64,000 bases of DNA from Proteromonas lacertae (GCA_002245135.1 NGBS01000009.1:62001-126000); one strand, 5' to 3'; counted from the first letter of the stretch, positions 25,911 through 36,338 are shown. The notes: a model not told the origin generated them from the letters alone. Translations and numbers: made by a program.

Positions 25911-26941
25911 TCATAAATTCGACAGGTACAAGCTAAAACTATCATCGTTATTCTTGAGAACAAAAAAATCAGAGTGACTATTTTGGTTATAAATGTTTTA
26001 TATGATTATAATAATAACATACCATCTATTTTCATATAAATATAACAATTTAATATATACTTCTTACATCTAGAATAAAATCAATCAAACTTTAATACTC
26101 TCTAAAAATAGTGTAAATATATGAATAGAAAATACAATCTAAAAAATATGGTTTTGCATTATTATATACATTCTATATAAAGGGTAATAATAATTATTAA
26201 TACGGTCTAATCAATTTAATAAATTATATAATACATACATACTATAAATTAAGTTATATATATATACTCTCTATTATTAAAAGAATATATTAATTTATCT
26301 AAATAAATATATGTTATATACGGTATTAAACAACTATAAATTGATAAAAAATATATATATATAAATAGTTATACATTTCAACTCTATAATATTTATATTA
26401 ACAATATTTATTATACGGTCTATAAATCATATTACAATTTTTTATATTATACATTCTATCAATAATAGATGATAAAAATACTCTTTTGGTCTAACAGATT
26501 AACATAATAATTATTATACTCAAATCCTAATATTCTATTATATATTATTTATTTATATAATTATACTGACTATACATTATAGAATAAGTATTTATACTTG
26601 CTATTACAATAAAACAATTAAAAAATATTACTATATACCATCTACAACATTATATATATTATTATACTTTCTAATAACATAATATTATATTAAAATTAAC
26701 ATACGGACTAAAGAAATGTGAAAATAAGTAAACTTACCATTTTATATATTGAATGGATAACAAATATTCTGCTGCTGATTTATATGATTCAATTGCATCA
26801 TCTCCAATATATTTTGTATCTAATTAACCAGATTAGTTGGTTTAGTGATTATATGATACTAAAATTGAATAAAGAACATTGATCTTGCTCAGCAAATCCA
26901 TCATCCATATCTTGCGAGGAACCATCTGGTATTTCGTCCAT
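25911..26941 (-). CDS. 108-aa zinc-ribbon protein encoded by 22 exons, 14 of them 3 nt long
   Basis: Exons: 26860-26941, 26738-26819, then 19 micro-exons between 26737 and 25978, then 25911-25977. Introns: 26820-26859, 26708-26737, 26671-26704, 26642-26667, 26601-26638, 26570-26597, 26535-26566, 26491-26519, 26456-26481, 26420-26452, 26384-26416, 26334-26374, 26271-26321, 26242-26267, 26207-26238, 26173-26203, 26139-26169, 26102-26135, 26070-26098, 26026-26060, 25978-26022. Each starts GTA and ends TAG. Micro-exons are 3 nt (14 times), 9 nt (3), 12 and 15 nt, and the last 20 introns are all phase 2. The product starts MDEIPDGSSQDMDDG, has an Asp-rich and then helical N-half, and forms CPKC (residues 55-58) and CKKC (84-87). 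CDS totals 327 nt, exactly 109 codons. Function unknown; a zinc ribbon suggests nucleic-acid or protein binding. Confidence 0.88.
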
Positions 26942-27088
26942 ATTATCAAAACAAAATAATTCCGAAACGAATATATTTTTAGCAATATAAATAAACATGT
27001 AATTAATAAATATTCATTCCCTTTATTCAATATATACAATCACAAATACGTTATACAATAAATAAAATAAATAAATTCACAATTCTAA

Positions 27089-28528
27089 CTACTTCTTTTT
27101 CATTTCTAATTCAAGCAAAATAAACGACATATCAGGCAATGCATTACCTTCTCTATCATATGCTTCCAACAACTGCAACAATACTTCAGAACATTCTCTA
27201 GTAGTCTCCGATTTAGCAACTACTTCACGTATAGTTTCATTCGTTAAAGTTCTCCACACACCAGAACTACAAATCACAATGAATTTATCATGATCTGCTA
27301 ATACCTGCTGACTCAGATCGGGAGTACCAATAACACCTATCGTATGTGCAATATTATCTCCAATAGAACGACTTACATACAATCCAGGAATCTTTAAATC
27401 ACTTTTTATATATAACCTTGGTATACTGTTAATACTTTTATCTGGATATTCTGGAGCTTCAATTACACCACCATATGTGATTATTCGTGCCTTTTCTTCA
27501 ATATTTTCTGGTAGATGATCTTGTGTAAGTTGGAATATATTTCTATCCAAGACATTTCCTGTAACTACAATTGCTCGATTATCACCTAAATGAACTACAT
27601 ATAATAATTTCCTTCTGAATAAACATAATGTAAAACAAACACCAGTAAAATCTAAATTAATTTGACAGTTGTCATATATTTTTGATTCGATGTTATTAAA
27701 TACGTTTTTCATACACTGAGGGAGATTGTAAGGCCATGATTCTTCTGATAATAATGTCATTAATATTGTCTTGGCTGTAAACTATAAAAAATAAAATAAA
27801 AATGAATTTATTAATATAAATAAGGAATAACATATTTAATTATATGTATATATATATATATATACTTCTGCTAATTCATGTCCATATTCTCCATGACCTG
27901 ATATTATACCAAATATCATCGTTTGAGTTTCTTCGTCAGAATATAACATAATATGATCCATTGGCTGTCTGTTTGGATCGTAAGGGTATATACACTTCAA
28001 TGAAGATGATATAAACGATTCTATTGGTGCATATAGTTTTAGATCTGATTCTAATGGAGGTGGAATCTTCGGAAGACTTGGAGCTGATTCATCCCTTGCT
28101 ATTGGTTTCATTGGCAATTCAATAAAGTGATTATTATTATCTTTTTGCCTATCTAGTTCTTGAGCTTCTTCTAATTCATCATATTCTTCTGGAATTTCTC
28201 TTGATGAGTATTGAGTGACAGATTCTTCAGGAAGTTCCATAGATGAGTATTGCGTGACTGAATCTGTTGTTGAATCAGCTGTTGAATCTGCATTTGACTC
28301 AGAATCTGCAGTTGTTCCTGTCATAACAGAATCACCTCTTTCTCTTCCAGCACCAAATGCTCCATCTTTATATCCTGCTATTGAAATTCTTCTTCGACTG
28401 TTTTGCCTTGATAAACTCCCTAAACTCCCTAAGTTCTTTAAACTTTCCAATCGCATAATGCTATGTCTACTATTCGATTTACCGATAGCATCTAATCTTA
28501 TGAAACTTCCTTGTTGTCTGTTTAACAT
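27089..28528 (-). CDS. PP2C-family phosphatase fold, probably catalytically dead
   Basis: Start MLNRQQGSFIRL; about 150 residues of Ser/Thr-rich, acidic linker precede the fold. PP2C landmarks are present but altered: ISGHGEYGHE where DGHGG is expected, GDNRAIV for GDSRA, LTQDHLP for the T-x-DH motif, VSRSIGD for SRAFGD, CSSGVWRTLTN for ASDGLWDVLS, and LPDMSF for DNMT. Two metal-binding aspartates (DGHG and SDG) are Ser. One intron of about 83 nt with a TA run (27785-27865). Likely a pseudophosphatase with a regulatory N-terminus. An upstream TTG-initiated reading is possible but the first ATG is preferred. Confidence 0.82.
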
Positions 28529-28644
28529 TTTAAAAAAATTCAAAACGAATATAAAAGTTTGATTACTTGTTTGATAAGATAATAAACAAAACAGTATAAT
28601 AACGTAATAAAAGACATTTAAGAATATATTAGGAAAAACACATA

Positions 28645-29667
28645 TTACAGACTTTTTGGTCTATTATTTCTGCAGAATTGTTTCATTTTATCATACACTA
28701 TTGAATAATAATTCAAAAATATATACCTGCATAATTGATAGCCATAGCTGGAATTGCTTTTAAAAAATTAGGTAATAGTCCACGATAATATCCTCTAATC
28801 CCTTCTAACCTCCATATTGTTTTAAATACATCAAACATTCCATTATATCTATTTATAGCATCACCCTTCATTCCTTGTATCTGCAGTCTTGTTCTGGCTA
28901 AATGTAACGGATATGCTGTGATTTGTGCAGTAACTGAAGATATTGATCCTAATAGCAACAATGTAAAAACACTGGGATCTCCACCATAATATTTTTCATA
29001 TAAATCTCTAAATAGAGAGAATAAACCTAAATCAACTCCTGAATAAGGTATCATGCCTAGCAATGATGCTAATAATCCTTTATAAAGCGCTTTTGGTCCT
29101 TCTTCTTTAATTATATGGGCAAATGCGTCAATTATTCCATCATAATGTGTCAATGAGCCTGATATTGCCATTCTTGTTTTAATTACATCCAATGGGTAAA
29201 TTACCAATTGAGTTAATGTTCCAGCTATTTATGATTATATATATTTAATGTAATATATATATATACCTATTGCTCCTGATAAAAATCGATCTATTAGAGA
29301 TGCACGGCCTGGTTTTATTCCAAATAATGCTCTTGTCTCCTCATATAAATAAAATTTCAAAGCTGTTTCAGGTGCTATCTTAATACAATTTGTACCATTA
29401 CCTCTATTTAGAATTGAATAATATAAAGAGATTAAAAAAATACTTAAAAAAAGCTTTTAAACCTTCTTTTTTCCAAATATATTTAATGCATTGCCGTACT
29501 GATACCATAGATTTCCCTTCAACTTTCACCTGTGACTGTATTAATACTCGAATTCTGTCCAGTGGAGCTGTACTTGTTCTAGACACAACTCCAGCAACAC
29601 AACCAGACAATAAAACACTTATCGTAGTATATCTCGCTCTCATTTGCTTTCTTTTTCTTTCATCCAT
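28645..29667 (-). CDS. mitochondrial carrier (SLC25 family, SCaMC/CoA-carrier-like)
   Basis: Three carrier repeats each with the P-x-D/H-x-x-[KR] signature: APLDRIRVLIQ, YPLDVIKTRM, YPLHLARTRLQIQG (third Asp replaced by His). There is no N-terminal EF-hand, so it resembles SLC25A42/ATP-Mg/Pi-type carriers lacking the calcium module. Four exons; introns near 29403-29440, 29227-29268 and 28702-28731. The annotated ATG leaves only five nt to a GCTTGA element (29672-29677 on the complement); the internal ATG at 29643 would give the usual spacing, so translation may start there. It implies a mitochondrion or related organelle exchanging nucleotides or cofactors. Confidence 0.88.
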
Positions 29668-29671
29668 TTTG

Positions 29672-29677
29672 TCAAGC
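29672..29677 (-). promoter_or_regulatory. GCTTGA element upstream of SLC25 carrier
   Basis: Context ACTTGAGGCTTGACA. Only 5 nt from the first ATG but 29 nt from the second, which argues for the second as start. Confidence 0.4.
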
Positions 29678-29992
29678 CTCAAGTCAAACAAAAAATATGT
29701 TAAGTAAATCCATCCTGTGTTTCTATTACCTTATTTTACAATAGGAAATTTGTTGTAAAAAAAGGTGCGAATTATGTTTCATCTTGTAAATGAGTTTTTA
29801 TACAGCAGTTATTCGTTTCAAATGTTATTTGATACTAACTGTTTTTTATGTTATTTTGATCGTTCACATATTTTATTCAATACCTAATATACTTACTATT
29901 CCTCTAAGTGATGATATTTTCAAGTTTGAATTTTCTCTCTCAAGCTTTTATTCAAACCATTTTATTATAAATCTTTTTTTCAACACATAGAG

Positions 29993-31539
29993 ATGTTGTC
30001 CAAGTATTTTGAATTTATTATTTATATCCAGACAAGATCATCCACTTATTAATTGGAATAAAACAAAATGGGAACGATGGATTAATGCTCCTCAGATATC
30101 AAAGCCTATCGCTAATACTCCATTTATTATTATCAAAGCGCCTTTATCAACTAGGTATATTTATTTGTATTTATAAGTTAGTTATGAAACAGAATATGGT
30201 TTAAATTCTTTCACAGTCGATAATCTACTAAACTTTTGTATGGAAAAATGTTGGGAGATAAAGTATGTTATAAATACATCCTTGACAAACTCTTTTTATC
30301 ATGATACAAAGTATAGAATAGTCAATTATTGTTATTTAATTAATATAGTGAATGGAAACAATGGGATATAGAATATTATCAACTGCCTGGAAATAACACA
30401 TTCATTACATCAAAAGATGTAGATGTATTTGAAAAAGTATAATCATTTTTTTATTGTATTTTTATTCATTATAGTATTGTGAGAATAAAGAACCATTAAT
30501 ATGTTTATTTGATGATTATGGCTGTAATAATTCTGTTCTATTAGTTATCTGCTATTTAATAGATGTATTACATGTTGATATAATAGATGTATTCAAGAAA
30601 TATAAGAAAAGTCTACATTTAAAAAATAAACTATTTTACCCATTTTATTATGATTTTTTATCAAAACGTTATCACACAGATATCATTAAATATTTCCCAA
30701 TTCCAAGTCCACCAGTATGGTATGGTGATATAAATAGCGAAGATGATAGTGATTATAAGAAATTACTAGAAAATAAGGATAATGAAAACAGTAATAGAAA
30801 TTCATCAAAATCATATCCTAAATATTCACCATTACCTTCACTTCCATTTACATTGTTATTATCAGAAGATAAAATTAATGAAATTAAAAGTGCTTATGAA
30901 AAATTAACTAAATTCAATACATTTTGTGGTTGTGAAGTGATAGATTATAATCCAAATGAATTAAATGCTGGTTATTGGATTACTTTTAAATCTGTTGGTA
31001 TTAGATTACAATTGTTTATTTATAATAATGAATCTTTTATTATTCAATCAAAAGATGATTCAGGATCATTGAATATAATTAGTGTAAATTTGAATTTATC
31101 AAATCTCAACAACACTCTGTTAGATGGAATATTTGTTGAAGAGAAATTGAAAGATAATTCTACTCAATTCAAATTATTATTGTTTGATATTTTATATTTA
31201 AATGGTGAGTGTGTTTATACACAGAATATGCAAAATAGAATTAATTTAATAATGTCAAAAGTGATTGAACCACAAAAGAAAGTTACATTAATTCAAGATA
31301 CTGTAAAGGTTAGATTTAAAGATTGTTTTTCTTTGAGGAAGATTGATTTTCTATTGAATTCAGTATTACCACAGTTGTTACATAAAACTGATGGGATTAT
31401 CTTTGTTCCAAGTGGAAAAGGTTCTTTGAGAAGTGATGGATCAATAAAACCAATGAAATGGAATGAAAGTAATGAATCTAAAGATAAAATGGTTTTAAGA
31501 ATAAAAGAAATACTCAAGGCTAGTGGGACAAATATCTAA
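29993..31539 (+). CDS. mRNA-capping-enzyme homologue with degenerate active sites
   Basis: Two-domain layout of animal-type capping enzymes. N-terminal cysteine-phosphatase-like triphosphatase part: KWERWINAPQ, KYVINTSLTNSFY, YYQLPGNN, but CLFDDYGCNNS where HCxxGxNRTG is expected (no Cys, no Arg). C-terminal guanylyltransferase part: WITFKSVGIRLQL in place of WxxxKADGTRY (K-x-D-G becomes K-S-V-G), LLDGIFVEE, LLLFDILYLNG, DGIIFVPSG and PMKWNES (motifs III-V retained). Four introns; the first joins MLSK to QDHPLINW, so ATG 29993 is favoured. Probably a non-catalytic paralogue or one with altered activity. Confidence 0.75.
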
Positions 31540-31693
31540 TTAATAATGGAAATGTAGATCTTTTTATTTTTAACAATTTTTTTTGTAAATTCGTTTTATA
31601 TGCGAAACAAATGCCAATGTGATAAGTAAATACAACATTTAATTGAGTTTTGAAGGTTTGAAAAGATATAACGGCTATAATCAAAAATAATAA

Positions 31694-31706
31694 GCTTGAG
31701 GCTTGA
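31694..31706 (+). promoter_or_regulatory. double GCTTGA element upstream of PDE6-delta
   Basis: GCTTGAGGCTTGA, 52 nt before the ATG; the same tandem form occurs before ACPS. Confidence 0.5.
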
Positions 31707-31757
31707 TATTCTCGTTTCATTTTTTAAATTTCAAAATTCTATAAACACTTAACAATA

Positions 31758-32430
31758 ATGGAAGGAAAAGAATCAAAATATATGGAGACTAAGTGTGAAG
31801 GCAAAGCAAGGACATCTGGATTAGAAGATACAAAATCAGAATCAAAGAGAGCGCCACTTCCACAAGGTGAAATAGAAATTACAAGAGATCCAAAAGCTAT
31901 TAAAATCGTTGAAGGATTTAGAATGTATTATTATTTGAAAGATTATCATTAATTATAGTTTGTCAATGAATATGAGAGATGGAGACACAGGTAAATTGAT
32001 GTGGGAATCTGATAAATGGGGTGCTGACTTATTTAGAGAAGAAATAAAAATACATATTCCAGGATCAATATTACAGTGTAAAGTAGTATCTAGAGAAATA
32101 GAATTTTCATCAAGAGAATTAATTCAAAACCTTAGAATTGACCAACATGTTTATTTCCATGGTAAAATAATCGAAAGTATTAATTTTCAAATTATTCTAT
32201 TATTATAGCTTGGAATTTCGTTTTTGGATTTGTCATTCCTGGTTCAAAGAATTCATGGCAAAATACTATCAAAGCAGCTGATCAAATGGTTCTCACACCA
32301 AAAATGTTAGAGTATTAATACATTTATTTTATATAATGTAAATAGTGGTAATGTTACAATTGAAAGTTGCTTCTATGACGATGACTATTTGATTGCTAAG
32401 TGTTTAATTAGAGTTTATTATGATGCTTAA
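31758..32430 (+). CDS. PDE6D: PDE6-delta prenyl-binding protein
   Basis: GDI-like solubilising factor that carries prenylated proteins (small GTPases, ciliary cargo). A basic/polar 45-residue N-terminal extension precedes the core, which aligns along its length with the family: GFRILSMNMRDGDTGKLMW, KVVSREIEFSS, KVYFHGKI, FGFVIPGSKNSWQ, SCFYDDDYLI and RVYYDA. Three introns of 32-34 nt at 31923-31956, 32178-32209 and 32313-32346. Two GCTTGA elements lie at 31694-31699 and 31701-31706. With IFT38 and PACRG-like it supports a ciliated cell. Confidence 0.92.
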
Positions 32431-32587
32431 TCAATATGAAATTGGTTGATACAAAATCTTAAAATTTTATTTTTAATTGATATTTTATTATTGTGCTTTT
32501 GACATAATAAAATAAAATCAAATTTTAAGACAAAAATCAAAAAATGAAAAAATATTGTGATTATATTTTTGTTTTGTCTCAATATAT

Positions 32588-33757
32588 TTAGTCTTCATCT
32601 TTTTCTTCGTCTTCTTCTTCCTTATTTTCATTGTTCTTAGCTTCTTCTTCACTAGCTTTGTTCTTTTCTTCTTCTTGTTTATCATGCATAGCTTTTTCAG
32701 CATCCTTCTTCTTAAAGAATGTTTCTTTGGCAAAAGCTTCAGCTTCTTCTACTGAATCTGTGATAATAATATCATCAAATAATGATTTTGCTTTAACTTG
32801 CCATAATTCAAAACCAACAAATTGACATTCTTTGCATACATTGTAGACAGTGTTATCTTCAACATAATCTGGGTTTTCAATCTCTGGATGAACCCATTTA
32901 CCTTTATAATCTGGATTCTTAATCATCTTTGGCTTCCATTCTCCTTTGTATTCTGGGTTTGGAATCATTGGAGCTTCCCATTCACCATCATCTTCATCAT
33001 TCCAATCTTCTGGTTTTTTAGCATCTGGATCTGGGATATTGGCTGGAATATCATCATAACCTTCTGGTTTCTTGTCTTCTGGATCTGGAATTTCTTCTTC
33101 ATCTACCCAATCGGATGGTTTTTTAGCTTTTGGATCTTTAATCATCTTTGGCGGTAAGAAATCCCAATCATCGAATAATGAACCTTTCTTTTTCTCTTCA
33201 TTATCAATTCTGAATTCATAGGTATTGTCTGGGTTGATGATTAAGGTGTATAAATGGGTTAATTCATCAGTTTCTACTGGAGCATTGCTCTTCATTAATA
33301 AGTTCTTACCTTTGTAGTTGAAAATGATGTGTGTCTTTCTGGTTCCTGAACCACAGACATCTGGACCAAACATAATTGAATAGTCAGAATCTCCTCCGAA
33401 ACTTTCTTGATCTAATCCTGATGGTAATACTTTGATGTAAGCACCACCACATTCTGGAGATTCTTCGAATTTAACTGAATATTGAATGACTAGTGTTTTA
33501 CCTTCATTGTTGAATGATTTACCAATATCAGCAGAAATACCATAGAAACGGTGATCATCTTGGGTTTGGATACCATTGTCGTTCTCGTCTCCATACCATT
33601 TACCTGGGGTTTGTTTCCAAGCTCCCATTTCATTATCTTTCTTCCAATTGGTACTCTTTACCCATCTGCTTTCCCAGTCTCCTTCAAATTGTTCCTTGTA
33701 GTAGACTTCAGCAGATGCAAGTGCAAGACATGCAAGAATAAGGCAAACAGCTTTCAT
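32588..33757 (-). CDS. calreticulin
   Basis: ER lectin chaperone and calcium buffer, 389 aa, no intron. Signal peptide MKAVCLILACLALASA, N-domain with GGAYIKVLPSG and IMFGPDVCG, P-domain repeats (IPDPDAKKPEDW, PNPEYKGEWKPKMI), and an acidic C-domain rich in Glu/Lys. The C-terminus is KDED rather than KDEL/HDEL, so ER retention would need a variant signal or a different receptor specificity. The coding sequence is richer in G/C than its surroundings and has no frame problem, as expected for a highly expressed gene. Confidence 0.96.
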   Translation of the reverse strand: MKAVCLILACLALASAEVYYKEQFEGDWESRWVKSTNWKKDNEMGAWKQTPGKWYGDENDNGIQTQDDHRFYGISADIGKSFNNEGKTLVIQYSVKFEESPECGGAYIKVLPSGLDQESFGGDSDYSIMFGPDVCGSGTRKTHIIFNYKGKNLLMKSNAPVETDELTHLYTLIINPDNTYEFRIDNEEKKKGSLFDDWDFLPPKMIKDPKAKKPSDWVDEEEIPDPEDKKPEGYDDIPANIPDPDAKKPEDWNDEDDGEWEAPMIPNPEYKGEWKPKMIKNPDYKGKWVHPEIENPDYVEDNTVYNVCKECQFVGFELWQVKAKSLFDDIIITDSVEEAEAFAKETFFKKKDAEKAMHDKQEEEKNKASEEEAKNNENKEEEDEEKDED

Positions 33758-34038
33758 TTCCTATAAAAATAGATAAGGATGGATATAAAAGATATAAAAT
33801 GCAAATAAAGCAAAAAAATATTGAAGATCATATAAAGAAAGCATTAATTATAAGCATACAATAAAGTTGTTCTCGAAAACAAAAATTAATTACAATTGTT
33901 CGATTCTGATTGGCTGATTTTATTCTTGAATTTGGGGTATGAAAATTTTCGTAATTATTTTTTTCATGTTTTTTTTCTTGTTAAAATAACTCACATACAG
34001 TTGTAATACAATATATAATAAAGAATTTTATTAAAGAC

Positions 34039-35612
34039 TTACTGACTTAACTTCTTCATTTCTTTTGATAATCTTGATGCTAATTGAATAAAGTCATTAG
34101 CATAGTGTTTTTCAGCATGTTGACTTTCTACATTGATTGTATCCTATAGTAGAATATAAAAAAATCAAAAAATATACATCAACAACAACAAAATTGATTG
34201 GTAATGAGTATTTCAACAAAGAATTACATAAGAGTGTACTACTAGAATCCAATTCATAACAATAAGACTTCCATTTCAAACAATGTATATTATTTCTTAC
34301 ACTATCTTCATTAGCATTTGATTTTAATTTCGCTAATTGACTGATTGGTAAAACAGTGTATAATTTCAATATTGAGTGTAATAATGGAACAGTCTCTTGT
34401 TGTTGTATATCATGGAATAGTACTTGTTTCTGTGTTAAGCTAATAGAATCTGTTGGTGGTACATTTACTGAAATATTGTAATTAATAAAGTAAGTTGGAA
34501 AACATGAATCATATAACTCTGATAATGGTTTTACTCTTTCAGAATCACCTCTTTGACTGGAGTAAATTAATTCTTTTGCTGAATCTGACAAGCCATCAAC
34601 AAACCTATCAACTCTTTGAACTAAACATAATGAATGCTATTTATAATAAATATATTAAGATATATATATATATATATACAGCTATTGTTAATAAAGCTTT
34701 AATTTTATCTAATTTCTTTGTATTATCACCTTCAAATTTACCAAATAAATGCATAGATTGTCCCATATAAGTGAACATCTTCACTGCATCTTTGTATCTT
34801 CTTAACATTAAGTAATTTACACCTAAATTGTATAAGAATATATAGGAACAAGTTGGTGATGATAAATATGGTTCACTTCTATCTAATTTCAGTGGTTTTA
34901 CTACTTCAAGAGCTGCATAATAATCACCAGTTAACATATGCACTTTGTGGAGGAAGGTTAAAGCGAAGAAACCTAAATGGATTTTTATCTATTTAACAAT
35001 AATAAAAAGAATTAAATACATTATCAGTATCTGATGAATCATGAGCTTCATTCAATATATTATAAACTTTTGACTTTTCTACAATATTCTCAAGGGTTTG
35101 AATAATATGTAAAGTTGTCCAATATTCATTGCCTTTTGGTATTTCAGTTGATTTTTGAAGAGTTTCGTAATGTGATTCATAGTGATATATGAACTCTTTC
35201 ATTATGTCAAATGTCCATTCTATACTTAAACCAAAGGATGGATGTTCTTCTTTTAATATTAAATCGAATATCTTTTTATAACATTCTGCTGTTTGGATTC
35301 TTTCTTCAACTGTCATTGATCCTTTTCTTGCAAAATTTTGACGTAAATTTAGTTCAGCATACACTGCGAAAAAGAATTCACTGTTTATTCCAACATCTTT
35401 TAATTGATCAACCTTAGGCCAATTATCAAATTCTGGAGCTGGGTCAGTTGCATTGCATATTGATGTGTAATGAGTTCTTAAAAATGGACCTTTATTATCT
35501 ACAATAGCTGAACAGATATCAGCCCAATATTTGATATTTTCTGGTAATTTTGATTCAGTATCAGTGTTTTGATTATCTCTAAAATATTATATTCTATATA
35601 AATATACGCCAT
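34039..35612 (-). CDS. eukaryotic translation initiation factor 3 subunit L
   Basis: PCI-type, non-catalytic subunit of eIF3. Start MAD joined over a 29-nt intron to NQNTDTESK; later EFIYHYESHYETL, LLTGDYYAALEV, YNLGVNYLMLRRYKDAV, and a C-terminus VESQHAEKHYANDF that is diagnostic for eIF3l. About five exons; one intron contains a TA run near 34661-34680. The 85-bp intergenic space to the divergent ACPS gene holds a double GCTTGA element in ACPS orientation. Confidence 0.9.
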
Positions 35613-35643
35613 GATGAGATTTTCAAAATGCAAATATTTATTG

Positions 35644-35656
35644 GCTTGAGGCTTGA
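35644..35656 (+). promoter_or_regulatory. double GCTTGA element upstream of ACPS
   Basis: GCTTGAGGCTTGA, 42 nt before the ATG; between divergent eIF3l and ACPS genes. Confidence 0.5.
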
Positions 35657-35697
35657 AAATTAATTGTTTGATTTAACAGAGTTACAATGAAATAATC

Positions 35698-36135
35698 ATG
35701 TCAAAAATATGGGGAATAGGAACAGATATAGTACAGATATCTAGAATTAAGATAACATATGAAAGATTTGGGATGAGATTTCTGAAAGAGCATATAATCC
35801 GATGGAAATAGCAAAATTTAATTCTAAATCGATTAATCAATTCAATTATCTTGCATCAAGGTATTGTTATTCATTATTGTATTAGATGGGCAGTTAAGGA
35901 GGCAACATATAAAGCAGTAGGACAAAAACGAATCTTATTCCCTGAAATTACTGTTAAACACTCTATTACCCACCAACCTACAATCTGTTTTTCTGGAAAT
36001 GCTTTGTCAATAGTAAAAAATCTTGGAATTGATGTGAATGTATATTATTTGAATTATCATCAATAGAAAACTCATTTGTCAATTTCAGATGATGGTGGTT
36101 TTGCTATTGCTTATGTTATACTTGAAAAAGTATAA
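35698..36135 (+). CDS. holo-[acyl-carrier-protein] synthase (AcpS-type phosphopantetheinyl transferase)
   Basis: Transfers 4'-phosphopantetheine from CoA to acyl carrier proteins, usually mitochondrial or plastid-type fatty-acid synthesis. Start MSKIWGIGTDIVQISRI carries the Mg-binding Asp; then LASRWAVKEATYKAVGQ (RFAxKEA motif) and HLSISDDGGFAIAYV. Introns at about 35861-35885 and 36030-36056. Near 35790 the sequence CTGAAAGAGC must be read one base back to give FLKRAYNPMEI, which matches the family; this is a -1 shift or a missing A, unlike the +1 cases elsewhere. Confidence 0.85.
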
Positions 36136-36322
36136 TGTTATAGAGTAAATTAGTTTATTTTATAATTTATTTTAGTTAATAATTCAATTATTATTGTTTT
36201 TCTATTGTATTGCATATTACTGTTTTATCTAATTTAATGGAGCAATCTAAGATATAAATAATAGAATTATATCATAATATGCGCTACAACATTAAAAAAA
36301 TAGAAAAATATGAATGTTAGAA

Positions 36323-36338
36323 GCTTGATTTAGCTTGA
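36323..36338 (+). promoter_or_regulatory. double GCTTGA element upstream of CASP
   Basis: GCTTGATTTAGCTTGA, 29 nt before the ATG. Confidence 0.5.

Noticed and set aside
25978-26737. AT-rich tandem array interpreted as satellite, CRISPR or plain intergenic DNA
   Set aside because: The units have no constant repeat sequence; they share only GTA...TAG ends, and the spacers between them join into an open zinc-ribbon frame.
25978-26737. Single 760-nt intron alternative for the micro-exon array
   Set aside because: It is in frame and possible as an isoform, but would waste a set of fragments that together encode CxxC...CxxC without a stop, and is far longer than other introns here.
26842-27039. 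65-aa ORF on the minus strand read as its own gene
   Set aside because: It overlaps exon 1 of the micro-exon gene in another frame; the frame starting ATG at 26941 splices into a longer coherent product.
29790-29990. 66-codon ORF upstream of the capping-like gene
   Set aside because: The spliced start at 29993 accounts for the gene; this ORF is hydrophobic by AT bias and lies in the divergent promoter.
32822-33157. 111-codon plus-strand ORF opposite calreticulin
   Set aside because: Antisense shadow of the P-domain repeats (Trp/Phe/Ile-rich).
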